The translations under genes and the position numbers were made by a program. 64,000 nt of DNA from Morella rubra (Eukaryota; Streptophyta; Magnoliopsida; Fagales; Myricaceae), in assembly GCA_003952965.2 (NCBI GenBank), contig CM025852.1:26639457-26703456 (forward strand), in the 5' to 3' direction. The notes beneath the pieces are model-generated. The model made no database searches, was not told the DNA's origin, and was given only the letters and a program-made list of their open reading frames with translations. This document shows, piece by piece, positions 44,750 to 57,047 of this stretch; position 1 is the first letter of the stretch; each line of letters starts with the position of its first letter.

Positions 44750-45785
44750 AGCACTCCTGCTTCCTTCAGTGTGTATGTATGTCTACCAAGAAATAAAAGC
44801 AGATTAATTTGCGGATCCTCCAGATCTTGCATGTCCTTTTTCTGCCAAGTGTAATTCCTTTTGTGCAATGTGTAAATTCTATTTGTAATTGTTTGTTGAA
44901 AATATATGAAAGGAAGCCTTGTCTTATCTCTTATAAATTCCAAGTTTATTCTTTCACTATATGAATGCATAGATGACTATCATGAGATGGATTTTCCCAT
45001 ACTAAATATCTTTGCTTGAAATCATTATATATACCAACAAATATTGGAACATATACAACATTCAGATAGTATAAAGAGGAAAAATTAAAACAATATTCTA
45101 GAATTAAAACAAGTACTATAATTAATGAATAATCACTTGAGGCTTCATTAATTTTTTACATTTTTTTTAATGATGTGTGTTATGGTTTCTTGATGTGGCT
45201 CCAGTTTATAGCAACATTTCCTCTCTTTTTTTTTCCTAAATGGATTTACTTATTTAAAAATTTTACGGTTAAAATTATACCACATGATTTATTTTTCATA
45301 TACCTTGACAATCAATGAGAAAAAGTGCAAATAAGTTAGTAAATAATTTATTCTTCATTTACATTGATATTTGGATCAAGATCCTCTTAAATTTACTGTC
45401 CGTATTACACGGTGCAATTTGGAGAGAGAGAGATACGGCAAGTGGACCCTATTATAGGGTCTATATTGTCTGAAATTTTAAGTAGGTAGCATTAAAATAG
45501 TGTAGAATTCATTTATTGTATCTATCTTTTTCTGAATTATACCGTACAATTCAGATAATAAATTACATAGGATCACCCTCCATATTATATAAGAAAAATT
45601 GCAAGAAGAATTGGCTATGTTTTGATAATTTTTTAAAAAATTTCAAAAAAATTTTGCAATCACTTTTTTATCAATTCTAATATTTTTTTACAAATTTTAA
45701 CAAACTTTTCACCAATTTCAAAAGAATCTACACTAACTCCAATAAAAATAAATACAAGAAATATTTTTAAAACTAAACCAAGGCA
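44750..45785. other. Non-coding DNA between the DUF247 array and the CPI1 fragment
   Basis: AT-rich. I see no gene and no clear element. It includes the 3' flank of the pseudogene at 43384. Confidence 0.4.
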
Positions 45786-46073
45786 TTATAATTTTAGGAA
45801 GCATAGGAAATTAGTTTTCGGGGATAAGTCACTCATTACACTCTCACGCTCAAGGCGAGGAAGAAGGTAGAGCCCACTCAATCCAAAGTTGGACTGACGG
45901 ACTAGCTCCGCTGAATGGTTGTTTCGTAAATAATTCGAAAAAAGTAGCCTACATTGCCAACCCATCATTCTAATCTTTGCCGATGTTTTGACTGGCAGCA
46001 CCCACTCCGCATCGTAGACTTCATCGTCCTCTAGAGACCACACTCTCTCTGAGTTCTGCAATCCGAAAGCCAC
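45786..46073 (-). other. 95-codon open frame, unidentified
   Basis: Begins MAFGLQNSERVWSLEDDEVY and has fairly ordinary composition in its first 60 codons. It points away from the CPI1 fragment, about 120 bp from it. I recognise no domain and find no copy in the window. It could be a first exon of a divergent gene or chance. Confidence 0.2.
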
Positions 46074-46191
46074 TTAACTCGAGATCCGAATACCCAAATG
46101 GGCGGTAATTTCCATCATCGTACTCAACTTATTAGTTCTCTTAATCATGGAGGGTCCACGCTAATCCCTGATTAATACTGCTGTTTGGCGA

Positions 46192-46640
46192 ATGGCGCAG
46201 GTGCGTAAACGAAAACGAAAACGAAATCGGAATCGGCCTGTCGTTGTTCGAGCTTATGGCTCGCTGCTGACCCGAGCAAGCGCTGGGGCGAGCTCTTCTT
46301 CCTCTGCTACACTCCCTTCTGGCTCACCCTCTGCTTGGGGATCGTCGTGCCCTACAAGCTCTATGAGGTTTGGACCTTTAGTCATTGCCTTCTGTTTGGT
46401 CGCCGGGACGACAGAGGAATATGAAAGAAACAGAATTTGGTCCATTTTCAGTCTACCCAGCTGCTATAGTTTTAACTTGTCCACGTCCAATGTAGCTGGA
46501 CAGTTTCATTAATTTGTATTCATATATACGTATACATCATAAATTATGCATTTTGCATAATATTGAGAATGGTAGTGATGGTAATTGACAGAGCTTTACA
46601 GAATTGGAGTATCTCCTCCTGGGATTGGTTTCAGAGCTTT
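46192..46640 (+). pseudogene. CPI1: Truncated cycloeucalenol cycloisomerase gene (exon 1 and start of exon 2)
   Basis: CPI1 opens the cyclopropane ring of cycloeucalenol in plant sterol synthesis, in the endoplasmic reticulum membrane. Exon 1 ends at 46367 and reads SLWLAADPSKRWGELFFLCY then TPFWLTLCLGIVVPYKLYE, followed by GT. An AG at 46590-46591 leads into exon 2, SFTELEYLLLGLVS, in phase 0. After about 46635 the sequence is that of adenylate kinase intron 3, the left edge of segment B. The ATG at 46192 is out of frame with the conserved part and the conserved frame has a TAA at 46206, so the 5' end is damaged as well. Everything beyond the first 15 codons of exon 2 is absent. Recognition rests on the remembered plant CPI1 N-terminus. 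Confidence 0.82.
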
Positions 46641-46666
46641 ACCGAGGCATGAGAATTGATGACTAC

Positions 46667-47541
46667 CTGCTTTGCATAGACTTGGAGTTTTTCCTTCCAG
46701 GTACCATCTGCATCAGAATAACAGACTATGATTGAGTGAGATGCTAGGACATTTCTAAAATTCATACCTTGGAAGATGAGGGCAAAAGTACCTCTTTCTT
46801 GATCTCTCATTAAGAAATCATCCGCGCATTTGAAATTGACTACCAGATCAATCTCGGCTAGTTCATCAAGGATCTCCTGCGAGGAAAAATTGAGTTCATG
46901 GCTGCACGTTTTTCAAGTTGCATCATCACCAGCAGAGTTGTTTCTTTTGAGGTGCAAAAACAACCTTATGCAACACATCACCACAAATATACCAACACTG
47001 TCGAAGAAGTAAGTCGAGGATTATTCAATACTACATCCCTTACGTGTCAAGACTACAAAAATTTCTCGGAACCAAAGCAATCATCATGTATTTTTGAAGA
47101 GACGAGAATTTAAGCAGTCTGGTCATTTTATTAACAGTAAGGAGCGATCTAACGAAGTCAATTACATACAGCAAACAAAACGTTCCTGAATTCAAGTCGA
47201 AAGAAGTCAAGTTTCAACTTACAGCCTGAATTGGTGACCGAGGAATTCCATCCAGTATAAACCCGATTTCTCCTTGGTAATATCCATCGTCCAACGGCTT
47301 CGACAACAGACCAAAATTATATCCTCGGGAACGAGTTCCCCACGATTCACAGCATTTGCTATCTATTATAAGAACACTTAACGTGGTCATAATAGTTGTA
47401 GTCTACTTGCGGCTCAGCTGCTGTGGCGGAGGTGGAGCCGGAGTATAATCGGCTCAGGGCGAGACGCACCAGCCGGTGAAATGGCGGAGACGCCGTTACG
47501 ACAGCTGCTGTGCGGCTGCTCAAGGAGCTTAGTCCGATCAT
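46667..47541 (-). pseudogene. Adenylate kinase 7-like pseudogene (segment B)
   Basis: Remains: exon 3 (46667-46876, intact), exon 2 (47223-47362) and the first 52 codons of exon 1 (47386-47541). A deletion of 413 bp, compared with A, removed the rest of exon 1, its splice donor and most of intron 1. Exon 2 has one T fewer in a T run (near 47316) and is therefore also 140 nt, but the base missing in A (near 47275) is present here. The last exon is replaced by the CPI1 fragment. Confidence 0.92.
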
Positions 47542-48421
47542 GGTGAGAGACGGGGGGCAATGGAATGAGAGTTGGTTTTGGGAAACTAACGAACTTGAAG
47601 TAAGGAGTTAAAGACAGAATATTGGAAATGACCTCAATCTGCTGAGATATTCACACAAAATGCCATCCTCATTACGGACCTTGCCCGCCATCTCTTCTCG
47701 TACCGCGGGAACCGCGCTCATAGTAAAGACGGGGACCCGTACGGTATAGGGAAACAATATTTATATTAATAACGAGGTTTGGAGAAAATAATTATGGTGC
47801 CCACCCCTCTCATATTAAATTCTAAATTCTTTTGAAATTCAAACAAATATTGGTTTATCATTAAACGCTGTCGTATAGTCAATTCTTCAAATTTTATAAA
47901 ATTGGTAAAAAAGATGATGAAAAGTTAGAAGAATTTTTAATTGTAAAATGATTTTTATTGAAGCTTGTTAAAAAGTCAAATAAAATATTTAATAAATTTT
48001 TTTGAATTAAAAAGTAATGAAATTTGTTAAAAAATAAGGAGGGAGAATATTTAATGTAATTTTTTTTAATAAAAATGTATTGAAATTGGTATGAAATGGT
48101 ATTGAAATTTGCGTAAATTTTTTGAGATTTTATTATTTAGTTATAAAAATTGAGTTTTTAAAAAAATTTCATAAAAAGTTAAAAAACATTTCATATCCCA
48201 ACATCACCTAAGGGAAGATAATTTTTACTCTGAGATGAGAGGTTTGCCATGGAAATCTTATTGAGAATTAAAGAAGATTTCACATAATCAAGCAATTAGA
48301 ATACTAAAACATTCAACAAAAGGAACACTGAGAAAAGATGATAAATCCCAAGCAATTACTAGCAATTGTATTACACTAGTCCAAATGGATTGTTTAGAAA
48401 GACAGCAGAAGCGGTCTTGTC

Positions 48422-50470
48422 TTATATTCCCTGCTTAAGCATCGATCGAACCCTCATTGGAAGACCATAAAGCCTAATAAACCCAGCTGCATCCGCCTGA
48501 TCATAGATCACGCTGTTCTCAAAAGAAGATATGTCTTGCCTGTACAGGCTATAAGGGCTCTTTCGGCCTGTTACTGTAACAGAGCCTTTGTACAGTTTGA
48601 GGGTGACTGAACCTGTTGTGGTCTCGGTGATCTTCTCCATGAATGCATCCATTGACTCGCGAAGTGGGTCGAACCATCTTCCAGCATACACTAACTCCGC
48701 GTATTTGAGGGCGAGCGAATCTTTTACTTGCATGGTTTCGCGATCGATCGTCAAAGACTCCAACTCTTGTACAGCAGTGAAGAGGATTGTCCCACCTGGA
48801 GTTTCATATACTCCACGGCTCTTCATGCCAACAAGCCGGTTTTCCACCATGTCAACTCGGCCTACTCCGTGCCTCCCACCAATCTCGTTGAGTTCAGCAA
48901 GTAGAAATGCAGGTGAAAGCTCCTTCCCATTGACTGAAACAGGAAGGCCGGACTCTATCCCAATCTCGAGATATCTGCAGGGAAGGCGGGGGACGTGAGG
49001 GCACAGTACAGCATACACCACAGTAGAAAATGACGGGGGGGTCTAAACTGAAATTTAACAGGGAAACTTACTCAGGTTTATTTGGTGCATCTTCTGGGTC
49101 CACGGTCATCATGTACATATCCTTTCTAGGCTCATTGGCCGGATCTTCCAGAATGTCCCCCTTTAATGGCATAGAACATGCAGAAATAAGGTCATCTCCG
49201 ACAAAAGTTACTGAGCGACATACACAGACCAAAAAACTACACTGATTGAAGAATCAGGAGACTTTTGACAAGACGGAAAAGCAATGACTACCTATAAGAT
49301 TGGTGGGGGACTTAATTCTGTAACAGCGTGGGAAAACAGTAAAAGAAGAGACGAATGTTACCTCATGGCTAAGGTGCCACAAGTTCCTGTCCCTGCTGTA
49401 GATGGATTTCTTGGTTACTGGGACAGGCACATTATGCTTCTTAGCATACTCGATAGCATCTTCTCTCCCTGTAATATCCCATTCTCTCCAAGGAGCCACA
49501 ACATTCAGCTTGGGATTCAGAGCAAAGAATGTCAACTCAAAGCGAACCTGATACATGAGATACCAAGCGACATTTGTATAAGATGGAAAGCCATGACAGG
49601 TGATAAAATTTACATCTAAATCACAGGGCATGCCTGATCATTTCCTTTTCCTGTGCAGCCATGAGAGACAGCATCAGCTCCAACTTCTCTGGCAATGTCG
49701 ACCATTGCCTGTTTGATCAACAAAATCATCATGAGGAACTAACATATGTAAGATCAAAGAACATTATTGATTCTCTTAGAAATTCTACTTGCTTGATGCA
49801 TCTAAAAGCTCTACAATTGGAAAAAAAAAAAAAATCAAAGCAGAAGTTCACCTTTGCAATAACAGGGCGAGCCATTGAGGTACCCAGCAAATATTTCCTC
49901 TCATATATGGCACCGGCTCTTAGGCAAGGAAATATGTACTCTCCTACAAATTCCTCCTTCAAATCCTTTACCACCAACTGACAAGCCCCACTGGCTTTAG
50001 CCTTCTGTTCCAAGCCCTCCAATTCCCTTATACACTATGGATTAAGTTTGGGATAAAGCACAAAACCAAATAAGAAGGAACTTGTAATGCAAGTGGTCAG
50101 GTAGAAATGAACTGTACTATCTGAGACAACCTTTAACAAGAACAAAATAAGTAATGCAACTCTTTTTTGTAGATGCTGTTTATTAACATACCTGACCAAC
50201 ATCAGCAGTGAAGCAAACAACATCACACCCGTAGTTCTCCCTGCGATAGAAAAGTAAGAAGATAAAGTATCCTGGGAAAGCAGATAATTCAATTACATAA
50301 ACTGAGCACCATAAAACGTTAAACATACCGCAGCCATGGGACAATGACTGATGTGTCTAAGCCACCACTATAGGCTAGAACGACCTTATTCAGTTTACCA
50401 CGTAACCCTCTATCCTTTGTAGCTTCAGAAATTTTCATCTCTCTATCACTCTGCAAAACTGCTCGAGTAA
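48422..50470 (-). pseudogene. Argininosuccinate synthase, 5'-truncated copy (segment B)
   Basis: Seven exons match A at a constant offset of 45228: 48422-48974, 49072-49160, 49362-49547, 49634-49708, 49852-50034, 50192-50240, 50329-50470. The three 5' exons (start codon and transit peptide), the GA-rich leader and the upstream region are missing because DNA equal to about 5872-7833 in A is deleted. One further change is visible: the first codon of the exon at 50034 is TGT instead of GGT (Gly to Cys). The remaining exons read without stops, so loss of function follows from the missing start and promoter. Confidence 0.9.
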
Positions 50471-51850
50471 CTGCATCTCAAAGTCAAATAATCAGAATTA
50501 CAAACATAGAGCTGGATAAACTTGAATTTCAGACAGCACATCAGTTGGGTTACTGAGAAGAAGGTTAAACAAATATAAATCTCAAATAGAACAAATAAGA
50601 TAGCTTTAAGACACCTAACTTGCAAATATGAAAGATACACCATTACTGTGAATGTAAATACGGATGACGAACTATTAAGGTGAACCTAAGAATGGGATAT
50701 CATTAACTTTTTAGATCATTCAATTGACCTCAAAGAACTTTGTGGCAATGAACTAGCACTTATGTAATATCGCTCATCGTGTTTGTGACCAAAATAACAG
50801 TAACAATGCTGACAATGTGATTATGTGATAAAGTTGGCGACAATCATAAGAAACAAAAATTAACGATCTAAATACATTCCAAGCATATGATCCATTAAAC
50901 TACTAGGCCAACATTCTAACCAATACCCGGCCTAAATTAATCAGATTCTACTGCACTTCCTCCATGCCCACTGCAAACCTGTGTGAAACATACATAATGC
51001 CATGCCAACAGCAGCAGGCAGATGGGCAGACGGGACCTCACTTCAGCATGATAAGTTGTAATTCATATAAATGGCTACCAGCCAATCTACTACAAATCTT
51101 GCTTTTTCCCCTTCTTGTCGTCTGGTGACTGGTGGTTACCCTGGAACGAGACAAATGGGCGAGGGATGGTTTTAAACGACGGACCATTCTGCTTTTGTAA
51201 TGCTTCAGAGATAAATACTGCGGGTAGGACTTTTCTTGCTCTGCTGTTCTCCTTTTATTGGACTTTTGGCCTATTTTGAACAATTGAGACTCCTTCAGCA
51301 TTAGAAAGAAGCAAGAGCAGGACGCAATGTTTCTGGATAATTCCTTTAACTCAAGAAACTAAGCAAGAATCTTGATTTCCTAAGGTTCCGAGTCATTCAA
51401 TTTCATCAATTATGTTCATTAGATGTTGATGTCCAGCGTATTGTCGATTTTAGTTTGGGATTATTTTTGACTTTCCCGGCAATTTTGTTTCAAGTTCTGG
51501 CCTTCAAGAAGAATTACTCCCACCATTTTCACTAGCAATGCCTCTTTCACCCAGTTGTTTGCTTGTTTCAAGAAATGACTCTGCCAATTGGAGGACTAAG
51601 ACCATAGCAACACCAAAACCAGAAGAAAAAAAAAGCTAGAAAGAAGCAAAGTGAGGAAAAGAACTATGGAATCACAAACGCATGGAAACAACATTAATTC
51701 GCTACAAAGCTTACAAATATAAGGTAGCTGGCAGGCCAAGCCATCTGTAACCGTTGTAGATGTAGTCTTATTGTTCTTCATAGCCAAAGGGAGAAAACTA
51801 GAACAATGCACAATACTGAAGCTCAAGTCACCTGCTGCGGACCATGAAAA
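50471..51850. other. Non-coding DNA with the deletion junction
   Basis: 50471-51094 corresponds to the large intron of argininosuccinate synthase in A; from about 51105 the DNA corresponds to 7835 onward in A. The junction (51094-51105) contains a few bases that match neither side. No gene. Confidence 0.6.
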
Positions 51851-54800
51851 ATTAAAGTGAGGACTGTGGTTCCTCCTCCCCTTGTAGTAGTGAGCTCGCA
51901 ACCAGCAGCTTCCTTCTCTTTCTAGATATGGGAGAGTCAATTTCCGAGGCCAAAATAATCTGCACTGCATCAAGTCAAGCAAACGTGACTGCAAATGCCT
52001 ATTCATCTCCATGATGTGCTTTGTCATTCTAGCAGCACACATCCGATTCGCTGTAGATGACTCCACCTTCATTTGCATGGTTGTTAGTGTTCCTTCTTTC
52101 TGTACAAATTCCAATAAGAGAAAGAGATTCTTTTTAAATGCTTGTGCGTAGAGCATAAAATTACTGAAAGAAACAAACAAGCATAACTTGTTGTCGACAC
52201 AATTGCATAGGAGAAAGATACAGCCTATTCTTCCCCAACCCTTTTCTGCAGTAACTAGTCGTGTGATGTCATAACATTACTGAATACCACTCATTCGACT
52301 TCTTAAGGTATAAGGTGCGAACTTAGTGCTATTTAGTTATGCCATGGTAAGTCGTGTCCTTATATGTTAAACATAATTAAATGTGAATATGACAACAACT
52401 GCATGCTATTCGAGAGAGGGAGAGACCTCCAAATTAGATATATGCTTGGTCATTGAATCTGTACTTCTGAAATCAAAGGAAGTCCGGTTTTCTTTGAAGG
52501 TAGGACATAGGGAAAGGAAAGTGATCATTCCCCCAGATGAGTCAGCTGGCTCAGGATACTTGTCAAGCACAGAAAAGTGGAGTCTGTTCAAAACTCTCTG
52601 ATGGTTTGATACAGAAAGCAGTGCGGTCTGTGGAATCACTGCCATATTAGTCACTGCCCCTGCTTTTAATGAAGAGAAAAAAAAAATTCGTCATGCTAAA
52701 GCAGTGGTTGTATCAGAAGATGTGTCTCATATATTTTGCCTATAGTCATTCTCATATGCAAGAACATATTGAAAGTGAATATTCAGAGGATGTATAAACA
52801 TAAATGTGGGCAAATGTGAGTAGAAATGCACCCTATTATCTGTCAGAGGGAAGAAAAAGGTTCACCTCTCTTGTGTGATGTAGGGCAGGAGGGTGAGAAA
52901 TCCATTTGGTTGCTAAGAGGCAGGGAAGAAAGATGGTGATTTTTTTTTTTTTTTTTTTTTTTGGTATTGGTCATCAGGCATAACGTTTATCATTCTGAAT
53001 ACTCTAGGTTTGAATGTGAACGAAAAAAAAAGCATGAATTTCCAGGTAAAGTGACTTTTTTGTGCTTTTTTACTAGAATGTAGTATGATGCATTAATTTT
53101 GAAAGAGAATTTCAAGACGGAGGTGAAAGCTACCTCTCTCTCCAGAAAAGAGGGAGATAGAAGACAACAAATTTTGGGGGTTATGGATTACCTTTCTGAT
53201 GGTTGAATCTCCAGATGATCACCCAGTTGACTGCATCCCACAAGCAGATGGTGCAGTCCTCGGATGCAGAGATCAGACCTGAGTTGCTGAATGTCAAGGC
53301 AGTTATAGCTCCACTGCATGGATTGATGGGAAGAAAGGATTATCACCAGAGTAAATGAATAAGAATCTATACAAATCGCCAAGCAAAATGACAAAGGATC
53401 ATAATTCAATGCTAATTGGTCACCGAATCCCTGTGTGTGCGCTTGTGGTCATCTACAATCTGCACTTGCTGTGAAGTTTCCAACTATGAGTTTCAAAGCC
53501 AAAGAGCCTAGCTAAATAAAGCTCACAGGACCCTCTTTGTCATGCTTCAATCTACATGGAAATCTTAATGTCAAATCAGCAAAATAATCTGGTATGGACA
53601 CACTTATTACACTAATAGGGAATCAAGTCAACTCATGCACAAAGAGATTCAAAGGCACTAAAAATTTCAACTATTTATTTCTGTGACAGAAGAGACTCAA
53701 ATCTTCAATAAGTAACAGAAAACTCAAGCACCATGCATTACTTTTGTCCTTTTAGCTCAACTGGTTGATCTTCTGCAAAAAAGAAAGAATCCTTCAATGG
53801 TCCAATATCAATCCTGTTGACAAAAATCCTTCCATCTCCACTTCCGCAGAACAAAATCTGTTCATCTGGGTGAAGTACAATTGCAGTTATCGCTAGCGGG
53901 TAAACATGGGATTCAATAAGCCTTCCTGTGACCAAGTCCCAAACCTACGAGATATGGAACAATGTCCATTATACCAAGAAGAAGTTCCAATGTGAGAGAT
54001 ATAAAAACTAAAAGAGTATTGGAATGATGCATATGGTTTGATCACCTTGCATGTGCCATCAAGGGAGCTTGATACTAGAACTGAACTTGAGCTGCCTGAT
54101 ATTGTTAACAGCCCCGTAATAGGGGAGGTATGATTTGTTGAATAATGCAACAGAGAAGGCAAGCTTCCAGAATCTTCCATGTCTAGCAAACTTCCATCAA
54201 ATTAATTACAAACAATGCATCGTTACAAAGGCTTTGAATCTTTTTTCTTTGTCTGCCTGAAATTAAGCGCCAATAGAAAAACATTTGGCATTTACCTAAT
54301 TACACACCAAATGCCGATCATACCATCAACTGATCCAGAAATGAGAAGAGAACCATCGTTGGAAAACAGCAAGCAACTCAAAGATTTGGGATGAGCATGC
54401 CAAGTCTTTAGCAATCTTCCATTAGCAGTCTATGGGTTTCCTCAACCAAAAATCTTCCATTAGACAGGATATAAATAGGGACAGCTTCTAATACCTCTCA
54501 TTCCACAATGACGTTTGTAAACTCATCGCACCAAAAATCAACAAAATGGAGAAATACTGATATTAATGGCACATAATCAAATATAGATAGTTTTGGAACA
54601 GCAGATTACTATGTAGTTACCAACTCAGAATCCATGTGAGGGAACACATCATATGAGACAGGCTGTTGACTACTCCTTCTCGGTAGAGAACATTTTTTTA
54701 CAGGAAATCTGATGCAGAGCTTACTAACCTCCCAAAGATAAACATTTCCAGAAAGTGCCCCGCCAGCGAGATATATACCATCCTTTGTGCAAGAAAGGGA

Positions 54801-55362
54801 CCAATGGCTTCCACTGGGTAACTCCGAAGAGCTGATTGAGGCTGAAGAACAGAAAACTTAAGTGAAACAGAGGGAGATTCCTAGTATAAAACAGAGGTTT
54901 TAAGGCATGATTAAAGAACCTTCAGTTACACTTCAATTTCTCCCTGACTCACTTTTGAGGGATCTCAAATCTCCAATTTTTCAAGCATTATGCATAATTA
55001 TTTTTTACTGCCAGACCCTATGGGAAGGCTAATGGTCAATGAACAAGTGAGAAAAGGAAGTAAGGAACCAATACTAGAGAGGGGAAAAAAAAAACGAAAT
55101 CCATCTAAGTCGAATGGGAGTTTGAGCTGATCGTTACCTTATTCAATGCCCACATGAAGATGGCTCCGCCACCAACAGACCCATGTCTGTGAATCTGAGA
55201 AGCTACAAGGAACTGCTCTCTCAAGCACAATAATCCATGACAAGGGGACGCACAGGTTGGTATGTGGAGGAGGTGAACCCCTGTATCTATATCCCATACA
55301 GTTATGCCTACTGCCATGCCCTTGTCACTGCAAACCACCAAAGCCTCCCCAGCCTTAGCCAT
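51851..55362 (-). pseudogene. RID3: RID3-like WD40 gene, frameshifted copy (segment B)
   Basis: All exons of the A copy are present (for example 55138-55362, 54729-54841, 53192-53313 and the terminal exon ending near 51851). Exon 2 lacks one G in a G run at about 54797-54799, giving 113 nt where the phase needs 114, early in the protein. The terminal exon lacks a G near 51946 and reads on in another frame for about 120 codons. Either change alone would ruin the second blade or the tail. Intron 1 also has a deletion of about 190 bp. Confidence 0.88.
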
Positions 55363-57047
55363 CTCTGAGTGTATCTGTGTGTAGAGAATGATACATTCGA
55401 ATTATGAAGCTTTACCTGCAAAGGGCTTCTTTCTGGGACTTGCATGGGTTGAACGACGCATGGCACGCAGACCTGTGAAAAGGACAAAAGCAGTTGAGGA
55501 ATTTGGCATCGGATAGCCTGTGAGTCCTGTCCATTTCAGCACTTGGAAAGTGAAAATGGGTTGGCTCTTGTACAAGTGTGCTACATGCAAATTAATCGAT
55601 GCCAACGAATTTTCCTTGGTGGCACAATCAGTAGACAGCTTGAGAAAGAGAATAATTCCATTCCACTTCCAGTAACAGTTACAACTCGATTTTTAATTTT
55701 TTAGGACGAAAACGTGGGTTGATCACCGACGAACAGCATCCTTTGTTTTATTTTATCTAAAGAACAGCATCCTGTTTCCCCCTTTAGAACCATAGAGTAA
55801 TTTTATTTTATTTTATCCAAATAGTACCTCGTTGGAGGCCGATGCATTAATATATATCAAACTTGTTAGAATAATGCACAGTATCAAACCCTTAGTAGTT
55901 AATATATAGTTAGCTAGTGAATGAAAAGTGTAATTATGTCATATTCTTACCTTGATATATAATGGTTATGTCCCCCTTAACAAAGATATAATATTAGATA
56001 AAAAGGACCGATTACGTACAAAGACAATTTAAGCAAAATCATACAAAGTGACGACCGTGATTTAAAGATATAAATCTAATATTCTAAAGTTGACCATATC
56101 ATTTAATGAGATGAGGAAATAAAATGACGTGATCTAATTTAAACTCGACTTATTAAATGACGTGTCCAATTTTAGAACATAATTGGATTTGTAACTTTAA
56201 ATCATACCAGTCTCTTTACATAGCTTTACAAGTTTATCTTTACACATAATCTTTTTTTATTGGATAAAGTCGAATCAAGTCCGGAGCAATTACTTGTCGA
56301 TGGGTTTCAATTGATTCCATACTGATCCCTTGAATGGCGGTTAAAGAATTTGCTTTTCTGCTTCCAAGTTGTCTATAAGTTCACGAGATATGTGAACATA
56401 AACATTACCATAAAAAAAAAACCAAATGAAAGTGGTTTGCCGGGCCTCAAAAGCCTTCATGAAGAGATAATTTGTCAGATTGCTTGGAGAGCTAATTCCC
56501 AGGCAAAGATAACTTGTCAAACCAGGTCAGCTTTAACCCAATCTCTTCTTATATATATATGTAGAGGCTGTTGTCAATTCGGCGCCTTTTCGTTTTGGTA
56601 AATATGTTTTGCTTTTTACTACTCCGCTGCTACAATGTTGTCAACTTAATCATGGAATCATGGAATATGGATATGATAGTACAATTATAAGAAAGATCTA
56701 TACAATGCATGTATTTAGCGTTGTTAGTCTAAAGCTCAGGGAATAACAAATTACACACACAAGTTAGTATAAGTATATTTAATATTTAATATATTTATTT
56801 CTTTTCAAATTGTACTATAGTTTCTCTTGACTGCTCTAAAAAAAATAAATAATGGAATTAGTTTTATATGCAACCGATATATCTTCTGGAATGCAAAAAA
56901 AATAAATAATGGAATTAGTTTTATATGCAACCGATATATCTTCTGGAATGCAGCCAGAAACAAGTGGCGCCTTCGCTGTTTAATGATTGAAGTTATTGAT
57001 CAAATAGATAGATATGTCTTCAAATTTTTGAAGGTGGGCAAGACTCG
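55363..57047. other. Intergenic DNA upstream of the segment B DUF247 gene
   Basis: Close copy of 12293-13976, including the AACCAGGTCAGCTTTAA motif (56520) and the 57-bp tandem repeat (56839-56952). No gene. Confidence 0.5.
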
